Assembly: GCA_036785705.1 (NCBI GenBank)
Contig: JAWUZG010000056.1
Location: 4,093,001 to 4,157,000, forward strand
Length of the DNA: 64,000 bases
DNA from: Acanthornis magna
Lineage: Eukaryota > Chordata > Aves > Passeriformes > Acanthizidae
Direction of reading: 5' to 3'
This document shows positions 34,781 through 48,936 of the stretch, piece by piece. The position numbers and the translations under genes were made by a program. Within the stretch, counting starts at the first letter, position 1; each line of letters starts with the position of its first letter. The notes below the pieces were generated by a model. That model searched no databases. It saw only the letters and a program-made list of their open reading frames with translations, and was not told the origin of the DNA.

Positions 34781-37700
34781 CTCCTTTGCGCCAAGGAGGC
34801 GTGTTCATAGAATCATGGAAGCGGCTGGGTTGGGAAGAACCCTAAAAATATCTCGTTCCAACCTCCTTGCCATGGGCAGGGGCATCTTCCATTGGAAGAT
34901 CAGAGCCCCATCCATGCTGGCCTCGAACACTGCCAGGGATGGGGCGTGCACAGTTTCTCTAGGCGACCTGTTCGAGGTACCACGCGACTGAAAGTTGCTC
35001 TTACTCACTGCTCCGGTTTGATCTCCTGCTGCCTCGTTGGGGAGATTTTGCTGGTAAAAGTTGTAGTAGTAAAATTTGGGAAATTGTGTTGAGGGGGCTT
35101 TGCTTGTTGAGCAGCCTTGCCGTGTCTCCAGGACATCCAAAGGATGCAGTTTAGATGTGTCATGAGAAGTCTGTTCTAAGGATATACTTTATTCCCTGTA
35201 ATTGCCTTTTTAGCCCAATATTATACTGGTTTGGTTTCTTTTAATGATTGCTGGAAAAATCTTAAATGTATGGTAGGGGTGTACTTTGTACTGTCACTGT
35301 TTTCAGAAAGTTTCCAGTGCAAGTCCAACTGATGCAGTGAATCATATTAAAGAGGAAAAGAAAAAAGAAAATGAAGCTGTGAACCAACACCAGAATGATG
35401 TAAGTGGTTCTTTAATGCCACATAGTAATAGGAGTTGTTTTTGACCAGGTTCAGAGAAGGTGCTCAAATCTGAAATACTTTGCTGTATTTTGAAATCCCA
35501 GCTTTTGGGAAGAAGGCTTGCTGTAGCACAGAGGAAAAAAACCCATTTTATTTAAGAGCTTCATCCTGCATTAGTAGGGTTCTTGATACATTCATAGATC
35601 TCTAGTTTTTATGTAACAATAGGATTTGGGTTATTGGAAAATAAAGGTCATGATTCTGTGGTGCCTAAGGAGAGTGGTGGTTCATGGGCAGTAAATAGCA
35701 TTCATGATGGCTGAAAGGATGTTGGCAGCACTGCTGCACTACAGTAGAGCTTAATAATTCACCTTAAACTAAAATGCAGGAAACTTCATGTGCATGATCT
35801 GGTTTGAATCTGATGCTTTGAATGTAGTGGCAGAAGTGAGCACTTGTTGGAGTGATCCAGATTTCTCCAGGACATTGGACAAATGCAAATTTTGGGGCAG
35901 GAATATAGGGTGCTTTCTGAGGTCCAACTCACACAACCAGTTAGGACCAGATTGATGAAAGTGTGTGGAACATTGGAAAACCACTATGAAATAGTCAGCA
36001 AGCCGGATGGGACCATCCTGTATGTAATTATTTATAAATGCTTTACTAGTTTTAGTATAAATTCTAGTACAGTGAAATCTCGTCCACGTTGGAACCTTTG
36101 GGGATGTACCAACACTGTGAATTCTTTTATTCTCTTTGTCTCACAAATATGTGTGTTTATGATCTAATTTATTTGTTACAGCTCCAGTGTGCCCCAAGCT
36201 TCATAGAAGACAGACTGAAGCTTTATGAAACACTGAAAAAAGAACATGATGCTTTGCTAGCTTACAGAGCAGCCAACCAGAGCAAGTCTATCAAAATTAC
36301 TCTGACAGATGGAGAGACGGTTGAAGGGGAATCTTGGAAAACCACGCCATATCAATTAGCTGTAGGAATTAGGTAACCTGCAGATTCAAGGAGTTGTACT
36401 TCTGTAGTGATAAAACTGTTACTGTCATTTGTCTCTTGCCTTGTTGCATAAAATATGTGTCACGGTCAGTGGCTCCCTTAAATTGGTTTACTTGGAGAGT
36501 GTTGAAATTTTAGCTTAATGTAGAAGAAACAACAAATTAAAGTTACTGTTCTGAGTGGTGCTTGAGGTTCTGTGCTGGGATCATAATGCCTGCTTCCAAT
36601 TAATAAAGCTGTGAGACTGCTAGGAATTAAGAGACATCTGAAGTTTTGTGAGTTAGCAGATACTGTAGAACCTGTTGTAAGGAGCACTCTTTCCTCCACA
36701 TCCCCAGCACTGAAAACTGTTGAATGAAACTTCCAAGATCTTAAGGTTCTACACCTTAAAAAGTGGACAAATGTTTAAGAAGAACCCAAAAACAAAAGTT
36801 TAAGGTCTTCGGGTGCCACAAGATGTGTGTGGTCTCATGGGATTTAGAAACCTAAAAACTTTTACAAATCTGAGCCTAAATATTCTTGTTTCTTTGTCAT
36901 CTTTTCTGTTTCTTTAGTCAGGCGTTGGCTTCGAATGCAGTCATAGCCAAAGTGAATGGCGAACTCTGGGACCTGGACCGTCCACTGGAGGGGGATTGTA
37001 CTCTAGAGCTGCTCACCTTTGATAATGATGAAGCCAAAGCTGTGAGTCTGGTTTCTGCTTGATTAAAGAAACTAATGACATAAAATTGATGGCAGCATCA
37101 AGCTTTTAAAATCTCGAATTAAAAAAACAACAACAATGCTATTCAAGTAATGTATTTCCTATGATTCAGTGAAGACGATTAGATACTAAGTGCCTGTAGT
37201 CTGAGAGAATAAAATCAAAGTGTTCTTTGCATTCTACTCTTTTACATGAGCAAGTTATTTCTTAAATTAGTTCATACAGAATGTCTTGATTTGTATACTA
37301 ACTTGAAATTGTCTGTGGTTTGACTCAGTATATTGGAAGATAAGACAGTGAAAGCAAAATTAGGCAGTCTTACCGGTTTCTGAAAATTGTCTTGTTTTAG
37401 ACTTGAGTCATAAATAAAATCTACACCTCCTTGTACTGGCACTGTTTATTAGATCCTTTAGTAGGCATCTCTTGGTCAATTAAACTATATATAGATACTT
37501 AGAAACATGACCAAGATTTTTCTTTAATAGTATTCAGTCTGAAGCTATGTTATCTTTTTGTGCTAGAATTAGACTTCAGTTTTGTCAAAGAATTATTCAT
37601 GTGATTAAGCTTGTTGGAGGCATTTCAGGAGCCTATAAAGGCTTTATCTTGTAGCAGTAATTCTGAAGTAACCTGAATTAATAAGAACTTAGACCATAAG

Positions 37701-40700
37701 ACTGATATTGATTTACTGTGTTGTTGGCTTTCCTCTTCTGACATTTCAGGTAATGTAGTTTACAGACCCATTAATAAATGTACTAAATGTGAATAATGGA
37801 AACTTAATTGGCTCCATTGCTTTAGATGAAATTGACTTCTATATGAACAAGTTACAGTAAGTACTAAGTTGAAAGTCATCATCTTTCAGACTGAAGTATG
37901 GTGGGCCTTTATTGCTACATCTGCCATTATATTAATCATTTAGAGTGCTTCAAGATGAGGAGATAAAATTGTTTTCCTACTCTCAAAATTTGAACATTGG
38001 TTACAGTCTATTTCCTGTCTGCGTATATATCTCTGGTTTGTTTTTTCTTTTTAGTTACACAATGCCATAGACCTCATGGTTTTCTCACCTGACTTCATTT
38101 ACAGGTTTATTGGCATTCAAGTGCTCACATTCTTGGAGAGGCTATGGAGGGATATTTTGGGGGCTGCTTATGCTATGGACCACCAATTGAGAATGGATTT
38201 CATTATGACATGTATATTGAAGATAGGTAAAATTACAGTGTCTTAGGACTTTAATACTCTATATTAAACCTCAGTACTAGAATTATTTTGTTTCTTCATG
38301 TTAAAAGTAAACTTGTGTCTGTAATATGATTTGAAACAGTCTTCTATGTATACTGTTAAATTGAGTGTGTATATATTTAAATTCAGAAGCAGTGTTCAGA
38401 CACCTGTTCTGTAAGACTTGAAGCCGTTCAATGTTCTGTGGAAAAAAATGTAGGGTGTTTGGGTTAAACTTTTTGAAGTTCCTGTGAGGCAAAGGGGGTG
38501 GTTTCTTTGAGGAATCATGCAAGTTTAGTTTCCAGGTGCTGTAGTCACTTGTAGAAAGGGCACAAATGCATGTAACTTGTATAGGTATTTACTACTTCTC
38601 TAATCCTTGTGCACAGCTTTACGATTCTGTTTTTGCCTTGTTTATCTTTCTGTGCTCAGGGAGAATACTGAAACTGCATGAGCAGATAAACTGGCTCTTG
38701 CGGCTGGGTTGAGCCTTTTTTCCCCTTGGTTGGTTTATTTTCTTAAATCATATGTATATTTTGAGCTGTAGGTCTTCCAGGCATTTAATCGGGTCAAAGG
38801 CTGTTCTGGGAATGATTGCAGTGGGTTTTTTCAGAGTGGTAGTCTCTGTGTTTCTCAGTTTAGTGTCTGAAAATACAGCTGATTGTAAGTAACTATGAAA
38901 ATACTGTGTCAAATCACAACAACACATTGTGTGTTGTTCCAATTAGACCATTAGAAAGTGGTCACTTGAAAAAATGGGAGTATCAAAATAATTAATTTAT
39001 ATTTCTTTTGCTTGTGTCTTTTTATTTAGAAGTGTGTCTAGTAATGAATTCCCACTACTAGAGACCCGTTGTAAAAATATAATAAAAGAGAAACAGGCTT
39101 TTGAAAGGCTGGAAGTCAAAAAGGAGATCCTGTTAGACATGTTTAAGGTAAATCTTCAGAATAGCTGTGGATTTGGTACAATGATCTTTTAGAATGTAAC
39201 TTTTATGAAATGTTGCATGTGACTGACTCATCAGAATAATACCTGTCTAGTAAAACAAAGAACAACAATACCATCCTTTCCCCCCTCCTCCTTTCCTCCC
39301 TTTTCCTTTTCCCCGTCTCCATCTGCCTTTCAAGTGTTCAGGATGTTTTCAGGCACTTATAAAAACAAATTTCTGTTCCACAAAAACACACTTCAAGACC
39401 TCAAGCTCAATGAAATGACAAATAAGTAAACAAAAGGTGTGTATTTCTTCTGGCTCACTTGTGGAGATACAACTTGCTATAGTCCTGATTTATTCGGTGA
39501 ATATTTCTGGCCTCACTGTGCTGTGTGATTGCCTTTCACAAGTACTTTGAGGTGTTCAGGTAGTACTCACAATCCTCAACACACCTTCAGGGGGGTTAAG
39601 GTTTCTGTCTCTTTCCCACTGCTTTTGCAAGTCTTCTGAGAGGATGTTGAACACTTGCAGAAATACATGTGATCATGTGATTTTTTTTTTTTTAAATTTT
39701 TTTTTTTAGTTAGGAGTGTCTTTTACTGGTGCACTTGTATTATTAATAGTAATTTTAAAAGAGAATTTTGTTACCCATTTTATTAATGTTTCTGGCTTTT
39801 CATGTTTCCACACACAGTATAACAAGTTTAAGTGTCGTATCCTTAATGAGAAGGTGAAGACACCAACTACCACAGTATACAGGTAAAGAAACAGACTTGA
39901 AAGGTATTATAAAGTATTTTTATAGCTAATTAATTTAAATTGAGAGGGGAGTAATTAGTTGGTTTTTTTGTTGTTTTTTTTTTTTATTCTAAGTTCTGAA
40001 TTCTTGTGTGATTGGGACTTAAGTTTGTAATTAATATTGCTACTTAAGTAAAGTGAGAGATTTTCTTTCTCTGCTGCACAGATTAGGTCTCAATTTGTGG
40101 ACAAATGTCAAATTCAGTCTTGCTTCATTCCCTCTGGTTTCAGTAGACTGATTAAAATAAGTTGCCCCCCCTGACATAGTCTTGTTGCATAATGGATAAA
40201 TCTACCTCTAGCTCAGTGTGGGGTTAGGAACCTGCTCGTTAAGTTGCTTGTCAGTTCATTGGAAAATGGCAAAACCATTTTTCTGTTTGATGTGCATAGT
40301 TTGAAATTTCCTGGCCAACTTGAACAAAGTTCACATGTGGAACTCTATGAATTGGCAAATGTGTTATGATGCTCTTAATAATGGATCTAGTGTACTGAGC
40401 ATTTACTGAGTGAATATTCCACTTCAGGTAGAAGGCACAATTACATTTAAGGTGCACTGAATTTGCTGCATGCTGCATATTTGTATTTACTGGCATGTTT
40501 ATATGTGTCAAGCATGAACTTGTGTGCCATTAGTGACTCTATTGAAAAATGTTGGATTGTTTGGAAATGAACACTCTTTTTCTTTTGGCATACAGATGTG
40601 GTCCATTGATTGATCTCTGCAGGGGTCCACATGTGAGACACACTGGAAAAATTAAGGCCCTTAAAATAATTAAGGTAAGTTTTACATTGAAACTGAAATA

Positions 40701-43700
40701 AATTATATCCGTTGATTTATTGATGTATTTATTTCTCCTGAGCTGATTATGCTAGTATTGGTTCTTTATATTGTTTTCTTTGCTTACTGTACAGTAGTTC
40801 TTAATTTCTTTCCCAGCTCTCATTGTACAAGTAGAACTACTGACTTTGATCACTGATGTGCTTCTGAGGTTTACTGATTCTTGGCTAAGACAATAGTACA
40901 TCAGTGTAATGTACCAGCATGGTTTTTTATCAAAGTATTCACGTTTAGACTGATGAAGAGCACTGCAAAAATACTCTAGCTAGTAGCACCCAGATTAGCT
41001 GTGGAGCCAGTTGTGCCATGCCCAGGAGAGAAGTGCAGTGCCTAAGCTCCTGTGGCAGCACTGTGCCACCATCTCCAGCCAGCGCTGCACTGCACAGGAC
41101 AAGTGTCCTGCTTAGTCTGTACCAGCTGTCACATCTGAGTGCAGGGGGGTGTGCGTGCTCTGTTCTGCAGTAAATGAGCATCCGAGATACTCATTGGGTC
41201 AGAGGACAGTGTTTTGACCTTGTCAGATGGTATCTTTCAGGTACAGGAGACAAAGTGGACCCTGGCAGGTCTGTAAACGCTGCTGTTAAAAAATGGCATT
41301 GCTTCCAGGAAGGCCAGAGGCAGTGTTTTCAGAGGCCTCTGAATTTATGGTGTAGTTTTAAGTTACAGATGCTAATTTTGGTAACCTTATTAGACTGAGC
41401 TCTTTGGAACATTCATCATTGTGGCTTTTGCTGGCTTCCTAACTGAATGGAGCTCTTGAATTCCATGGATTGAATGGGTAGAGGGTCAAAACTGCTGGGA
41501 TGTAACTGTGAGAGTTAGGTTTGCTTTGCCTTTTATGTTTCCCTGCTGCATTATGTTTTCAGTGTAAACAAGTGCTGCCTTTTTAGAAGCTATAACATGA
41601 AATAATAAAATATGCCATGACGTGAGTTAAAATGAGGTACCTAAGCAGAATAAAAATATGACTTGACCTGTCACTTTTGTTTGTCTTCTGTATTAGTATG
41701 CTGACTAAAAGGCCCTGCAAGTCTCTTTGTATTATAAACAAATGTTGAAGGACTGCATATAATTCTTAAGGAAAAATACAATAATGTTTGAATGGGTTAG
41801 TGTTTATCCCTCTTTCCCTGATATTATGTAATATTGTCTTAAAGTATGGGTTTTATGTATCAGAGTTCCTCTACTTATTGGGAAGGAAAATCTGACATGG
41901 AAACTTTGCAGAGAATATATGGAATATCCTTTCCTGATAACAAAATGATGAAGGAATGGGAAAAAATCCAGGAAGAAGCCAAAAACCGGGATCATAGGAA
42001 AATTGGAAAGGTACATTATTCCACTGTCTACTTCTCTTCTATACTTCTATTATAGAATTCATTCTCTTTCCTTGATTTTTAGTTTTGGTTTGTTTTTTTT
42101 TTTTTCTTTTGTTTAACTTTGAAAGGGAGTCAGTTCTATGTACTTCTTGATGTTGCTCACATTTTAAAAATTTAATTCTACAAACTCAACTTATCACTTG
42201 CATACAAAAGTTAAACTAATGTTGGGATGAAGTTAATAGCTTTAGTCTCTTGATTTAGGGAAATAAATCTTAAACCTATTAATGTAGAGTCTTTGCAGAT
42301 CCTAACTAAACCACTCTATTTTTCATAGAATTTATTTGAAAATTGTATAAATAACATGGTTTGATCCTTTATAATTTACACCTTTATAATAGGTGTACAT
42401 TTGGGGAAATTTGTATTTGCATAGTCAAAGAATCAAATGGAATTCGGTGTTATTACAAACTTCGGAGAGTAAGAGCTGCAGATCAATTAAGGGGTGTTGC
42501 TGAGAACTTTTGGACCATAAATCACCTTGTTGCTGTAATATTCCATCTTTGCAAACACTGTCTCAATGTGTGTGAAGTAGTTATATTCTGCAATTCTCTC
42601 TGAATTGTTGTTAGAGCATTCTGGTTTTAATTTACCTAGGAGCAAGAACTCTTCTTCTTTCATGATTTGAGTCCTGGAAGCTGCTTTTTCCTCCCTAGAG
42701 GTGCCTTTCTGTATAACACGCTCATGGATTTCATACGGGTGAGTGTATACTGATGTAACTCCTGAGAACCTGAATATCATTCGTTGATCTTAAAAAATAG
42801 GCCATTCATAGCACTGAGCTATCCACAGAAAGAGAATTATCTATGTATGTGAACATATACAAGATTTTCATAATGATTGCACAAATCTAATCTTCTTGAA
42901 AATAAGGCAGAGTGAAGCTGTGTTTTTGCAATTGTGCAAAATCTACGTGTGCAGTAGTCCTTTAGTCTCCCTGTAAATTGCCATCATAATACCACAGTTA
43001 AAAAGAATCAAGCTTTTGCTTGTCAAAAGCTCTATCACCTTTTAAATGTTGTGTTTGTTCTATAGGGGGAATATCGCAGACGTAATTTTACTGAAGTCGT
43101 ATCTCCGAACGTCTTCAACAGTAAACTCTGGGAAGCTTCAGGACATTGGCAGCACTACAGTGAAAATATGTTCTCTTTTGAGATTGAGAAGGAAACTTTT
43201 GCCCTTAAACCCATGAATTGTCCAGGACATTGGTTTGTACTCTCAACTGGAAAGCTTCTTATTTCACCTCATTTATCCTTTGTGAGGCTGAGGAGAAATG
43301 AGGAGTATTAATACTTGTTATTGTGTATGTTTACAATAGACTGCTAAGCCAGTGTGTCCACAGAGCTTCTCTGACAGTGTCCCAAAGCAGACCTTTGGAG
43401 TGAGTCTGCACTGAGCTAGGTTTCTGCATCAGATGTAGTGTACCGAGAAGGTACAGATGAACCAGTCCTGATTTAGTCCTGCAGTGTTTTTTCCCCAATG
43501 GTCTTTAGCAGTACATTGAGTACATTGTGCTTTTTCTGTTTGCCTGTCTTTCAGGATGCAGACAGCCTGAAAGAGTAAATACTTTAAAATGTGATTACTG
43601 TCTGTACTGAGCTTCATTTATTTCTGTGTTGTCTTAAATCTCCTGTGAGAAGGATAAAATGAAGGTTCTTACTTGTTCCTTCCAGCTTGATGTTTGCCCA

Positions 43701-46700
43701 TCGTCCACGATCCTGGAGGGAATTGCCTCTTAGACTTGCAGATTTTGGAGTTCTTCACCGAAATGAACTCTCAGGGACTTTAAGTGGCTTGACTCGTGTA
43801 AGGCGCTTCCAACAAGATGATGCTCACATCTTCTGCACAATGGAACAGGTAAGAAAAAAAAGAAGAAAAAATAAAGAAAAAAGAAGTGCCTCCCACACCC
43901 CTACCAGTCAATCTGAAACCCTTCCCTCTCCCATTGCAAACTAACAGCAAGGAAAAAGTCCCTTAAGTATTTCAACTCTAGCTTCTCCCACTGTGTAACA
44001 TAATGCTGCTTTTGAAGGTTTTTTTTCTAGATGCTTCCTTATATTTAGACACATGTATTGGGCAGCTAAATCCCAGAAAGTAAGATTTGTTGCATCTTCC
44101 ATCTCCCTCTGCAAAGAAGAAAGCTGTTGACTACATTTTCTATAGTAATGCTGAATAAAATCTTGGTCAGTAATGCCACACACTTTAGTGGAGCTACATG
44201 TATCAATTAATGCACTTTTGTCCAGTCTGATGAATGCAATTGGACTCCAGAATCTCATGCTTAGCAAGAATACTACTTCTCTTGCTGCACTTTGAAGCTA
44301 CAACACCTCAGTTCTCTCTTCACTCATTACTTAGATTTGGGTTTGTAGGATGCAATTTCCATGTGATTTTAAATTTTTTTCTTACTTAATCGACTTTTGT
44401 ATTCTCATTATGAGGAATTCAGTAGATTCAATTAGGTTTTTGTGTAAGTAAATTTAAACTTTAACATATTTTAATATGTTTTATGTTTAAGATTGAAGAA
44501 GAAATTAAGGGCTGTCTTGATTTCTTGAAGTCGGTGTATGCTGTCTTTGGTTTTACCTTTCAACTACATCTTTCTACAAGACCAGAAAATTATCTTGGAG
44601 ACTTAGAGATCTGGGATCATGCAGAAAAGGTAATTAATTTAAAAGCAAACAAACAAACCCCTTAATATCTATATTTGCAGAGGTAGATATTGAACTGAGT
44701 TCTACTATGCTGCATAGTGAAATTGCTTAAATCAGATGCTAAATATTGTCCTTAGTAGAAACTCTTGTTGGAAAACAGCACATTAAATCTGAAGTTTCTA
44801 TATAAAATGAGAACTTTCAGGTTCTTACTCAGCCCCTTATCTTGAACTGGTTAGATTTCTATTAATCATAACATTTATACAAGGAGCTACTATTTCCAGA
44901 TTATTTTACATAAATGAACAAATGCTGGAACCAATAGGGGTTGTGCTGCCTTTTGACTCCCTTTGAATTTCAAAGGCAAATGCTTTTACTTCCAGTAGTG
45001 AGGGACCCGTCTACACCTTTTTTAATTACTCTCTCATTATTATGATTAGCAACTTCAAAACAGCTTGAATAACTTCGGAGAGCAATGGAGTTTGAATCCA
45101 GGAGATGGAGCATTTTATGGTCCTAAGGTTAGTGATTCAGCATTTCAATATAACTTTGGAATAGATAGAAATGCAGATGTACTGCAGGCAAACTATATTT
45201 AGTAACTGTGTTATTTTGCTTCACAGATTGATATTAAAATCAAAGATGCAATTGGTAGGTACCATCAATGTGCCACCATCCAACTTGACTTCCAGCTACC
45301 CATTCGGTTTAATCTTACTTATGTTGGGTGAGTGGTGAAGCTAAATATCTTGCTTTTTTTAATGCAATTTAACTTTCAGTACCTGTAATTCCCATCATGT
45401 ACTAGTTCTGTATTGCTCACTTAAGAAATGAATAGGTTTTCAATCAGTCAGCTGCTAGGGAGGGAAAACATCCCCAGTGAGTAGAGGACCGAGTCATGAA
45501 CTTGAAGATACTTTCTCAGTGCAATGATAGCTCACTTCAAATCTTGTTATTTGTCCTGTCTGCCTGTTCTGAAGACAATTGATCATATGTTATGCTGAAA
45601 ACCCCTCAGCTGAGTCAGTTTTCATTTTCAGCCTAGTCATTGTGTCTCCTTGGAAGGCACAGCATACGAATTCAAACACGCCCCAAGGAGTAATTATGTT
45701 TGTACTGGGTGGTTCTTTATTTTTATCAGGTTAATTTAGTTAAATTTGAACATAAACCAAATGCAAACAGCTTTTAGTGAAAATCTGACTTTGGTTTCCA
45801 GCTAGGAAGAGGGAGTTTTATCCACGGAGTGAATTAATCTTAGCACCATGTTGACTTGAATACTCATTTTGTGGGTTGTATTTCTTGCTGTATTTGATTT
45901 TTGCATACTGTGAAGATGGGGAAGATAGAATAAGAATCTTTGTAATTTTTTGGTCCTGCTGTATATTCTGCAGTAGATGTCATAGCTTTTTTGATAGCTG
46001 ATAATACTGTTGTGAACTGGCTTTTTTTTAAAGCCATTTTTTTAAATTACAGGATTGTAATTTAAGCAAAGTAATGCACAGTAAGGGCAGGTAAGAACCT
46101 GTGCAACCAAATAAAAGCAAGTCATGATGGAGAGTACAAGGAAGAACATAAAATATTAAAATGCACAAAAACGGTGCTGAGTCAGTCAAGTGTCTTCTCA
46201 AATTTAATAGTGTCTCTGCCACTAGCTATAGGCATGATTATTTTAAACCACTGTGATTATGCAGAATTCCTTTAAAAGCCCAGCTGACTTAAAGTACATT
46301 TTTAATAAAAACAGTAGCTGGCTCATAAATATAACTAACTAAATTTTGCCTTTCTGTTAAAAGTAGAATAAAAAATGCTAGTAGGATTGCATGTGTGTGA
46401 GATAAGATAATTAAAAAAAAAAACCTTGATTTTTTTTTCAGAAAGGATGGTGATGATAAGAAAAGACCAGTGATTATTCACAGAGCTATTTTGGGATCTG
46501 TGGAGAGAATGATAGCTATTCTAGCAGAAAATTATGGAGGAAAATGGTATGTGGCACAAATGGAATTCTAAGAAGTGTTTAACAATGTAGAAAGTGCATA
46601 TCTTTCCTATTGCCCTATATATTATAAAGCAAAAATAATATCCCTAAAATTTTCACAAAATTAGTTCATAGGATTACAAGAAAAGTCCAATTTTCTAGTC

Positions 46701-48481
46701 TCAGTTGTATGATATTCATTTATTAATAGTTTATCATTAGAAGTTCAATCTCACGAGACTGCAGGAAAAAAGCAAAGTAATGCAGAAATAGGAATTGTAA
46801 TTGTGGAAGTCCTGCATTATTTTTTGTTCCTCTTTTCTTAAAAATCATGCTTTTGTACCAGGAGGATGTCAGATGTATGTAAAGCAATTTTTTGTCTATA
46901 CACAGACATGAATTAATCCTAATATGTGATATATTTTTTGTACTTTAAGATGGATTGTTTTGTCTTGGATAAGATATGAAGATACTTGTTCATTAATTTA
47001 TTTAAAGTATTAAGTAAGAGTTAGTTCTTATTTTCAGTCACCTATCTGTCCACCTTTCACTGTAAAGTTATAGATAAAAACTCTGCTTAAAGTTGTGAAG
47101 TCAGCTGGGAAGAGAACAGAAGATCCAACTTCCTTGTATGTCATTTTACTGAAATCAATCTGCTGTTTTATGTGAACGTGAATAGAGTTCACATAAACAC
47201 ACTGTCCAACATCCCTAGCTAATGTAAATAATTCTATGAAGTAAAGAAACTATTACTGTGAAACACGACTGTGGTTATGAGTGGAAATGTAAAATGCACC
47301 TTAATTTGCTGTTTCTCCTGTTGTGGCCAGGCCGTTCTGGCTGTCTCCACGGCAGGTCATGGTTGTGCCTGTGGGACCCACCTCGGAACAATACGCCCAG
47401 CAGGTGAGAGGAGGGCCTGCCTCCTTATGGCAGCAGGAAAATCTAATAGATCCTTAAGTACTTGTCCTAGAACAGGAAATTAATGCTTAATTCTGGAGAC
47501 ATGTTTGGGGGGGGGGAGAGGTAAATTTTGCAATATAATATTTGCAGTCTAAGGTCTGTATGTGTCTGAGCAAGGGGTATGTAACTTCAAGTGTTGTGAG
47601 CTGTAATTAATCAAGGAAAAAGCATTTTGGATGACAAATCTTATACAACAAATGCTTCATTACAGTACTCTCAGTTTTAAGTAGGCAGAGCCAGTTTCTT
47701 CCATTTCCCACCTTGTATATTCTTGACTACATCACTTTTGAACCGTGATTGGTTTTACCCCTCTCCATTGCTTGGCTTTTAATGCAAGAAGAAGTATGTT
47801 TGTTCCTTCTCCTCTTTCTCCTTTATGAGACTGAGGACACATTTTTGACATGCAGCAGTGTAGCAGCACATGTTTGTTATGGATGTTATCTTGTATTGTC
47901 TTCCAGCTGGGGTCCTGCTCTGTGTGCAGGTTTCTTCAGATAATTTCATTGAATTCCTTATAATCATTCACAAGAACAAAATTAAGCATATGCATGAATT
48001 AATTATTTGGAGAGATCAGTAATTACAGTGTTTACAAATGTATGTTGTAGAATATATAATAATAATAAGAGGGTTTTGGTTTGTTTGTTGTTTTTTTTTA
48101 GGTTTGCAACCAATTTTTTGAAGCAGGATTTATGTCAGATGTAGATCTAGATCAAAGCTGCACATTAAACAAGAAAATTAGAAATGCACAGCTGGCTCAG
48201 TATAACTTCATTTTAGGTAATTGCAACATCTTACATTTCTGAATATCATTTAAGTTTTAATGGTGGACATAGAGGTTGTCTAGGCTCATTTTCTAATGGA
48301 GATTGTTTAATATTTTGTACTATGTCTTGCAGTGGTTGGAGAAAAGGAGAAAGCAAATAATGCTGTCAATGTGCGAACAAGAGACAACAAAGTTCATGGA
48401 GAGATTTCAGTATCTTCTGCTATTGAAAAACTCAAGAAATTTAAGACTTCACAAATTCCAAATGCAGAAGAAGAATTCTGA
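34365..48481 (+). CDS. TARS3: Threonyl-tRNA synthetase 3, cytosolic (TARSL2)
   Basis: Charges tRNA-Thr with threonine. Nineteen exons: 34365-34616, 35307-35399, 36182-36372, 36918-37041, 38105-38226, 39030-39147, 39818-39882, 40596-40674, 41864-42010, 42640-42738, 43066-43232, 43686-43848, 44492-44629, 45050-45127, 45227-45327, 46442-46546, 47331-47403, 48102-48216, 48333-48481. They join in phase to 2379 nt, 792 aa (human 802). Residues 1-84 hold the leucine-zipper-like N-terminus that separates TARS3 from TARS1. A TGS domain spans ~150-220. The editing domain keeps H224xxxH228 and C330/H334. Class II motif 2 is HRNE (R511) and motif 3 is GSVER (R668). Zinc ligands are C482, H533 and H659. 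An anticodon-binding domain follows ~690. All key residues are intact, so it should be active. The exon 1 donor GAG|GTAGCG is weak. Confidence 0.96.
34807..34975 (-). mobile_element. CR1 LINE 3' end in TARS3 intron 1
   Basis: ATAGAATCATGG, GGTTGGGAAGAACC, TTCCAACCTCCTTGCCATGG, AGAGCCCCATCCATGCTGGC and CTGCCAGGGATGGGGC are the avian CR1 3' end in reverse orientation. It is opposite to the CR1 copy at 34041, so the first TARS3 exon sits between two inverted CR1 ends. Confidence 0.92.
39272..39321. repeat. Pyrimidine tract in TARS3 intron 6
   Basis: About 50 bases almost entirely C and T on the + strand, made of CCTCC and TTTCC units. It is capable of triplex formation and does not sit at a splice acceptor. 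Confidence 0.7.
47507..47516. repeat. Ten-base G run in TARS3 intron 17
   Basis: An uninterrupted G10 about 100 bases after the exon 17 donor. Its length may be unstable in assemblies. Confidence 0.8.
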
Positions 48482-48930
48482 TGTTGCTGTTAGGAAAAAT
48501 ATTATTAGCTGCCTATGTGAAATGTTTCTTTCCTCCTGCACAGCAGCGATGCTCATCTGAGAGAATTTTCAATTAATGGATGCTCAAAATAAGCAAATGT
48601 AGCAATGTTGGTGCTCCGGGAAAAGCATGAGAGGACAGATGCACCTGCCAACTCCTTTTACAATCGCATGGGTTTCCAATCTGCCCAAATCACAGAATGC
48701 TTATTTAGAAAGTCCTACACCTCTGATGTGGTGGGTTTGCTGTGGAAGTAAGTCAGGGCTGCATGATGTCAGGGATCAGGAGGCTGGGAAGGGCAGTCGG
48801 TGCTGCTGGGGGTGCTGAGCTCCCTCAGTCACAGAGCAGGTACCTAACTGTGACCTGGGGTCCAGAGCTTGGCAGTGGGTAGGTGCCACACGTGCAGTTT
48901 GGATTAGGTTTCTTTCTACCTGCAGATTGT

Positions 48931-48936
48931 AATAAA
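48931..48936 (+). terminator. TARS3: Likely TARS3 poly(A) signal
   Basis: AATAAA lies 450 bases after the TARS3 stop. A G-rich run and TTGGTTGTTTC..GTGTGTT follow within about 50 bases, giving the expected GU-rich downstream element. Later sites are possible. Confidence 0.6.

Noticed and set aside
34147..34810. Long GC-rich open frames of 79-254 codons on both strands
   Set aside because: They overlap the TARS3 promoter and exon 1 in other frames, are low-complexity Ala/Pro/Arg text, and run through CR1 sequence.
34365..48481. TARS1 instead of TARS3
   Set aside because: The N-terminal extension with the [18 protein letters not shown] zipper-like segment is typical of TARS3, and TM2D3 is next door as in the human TARS3 locus.
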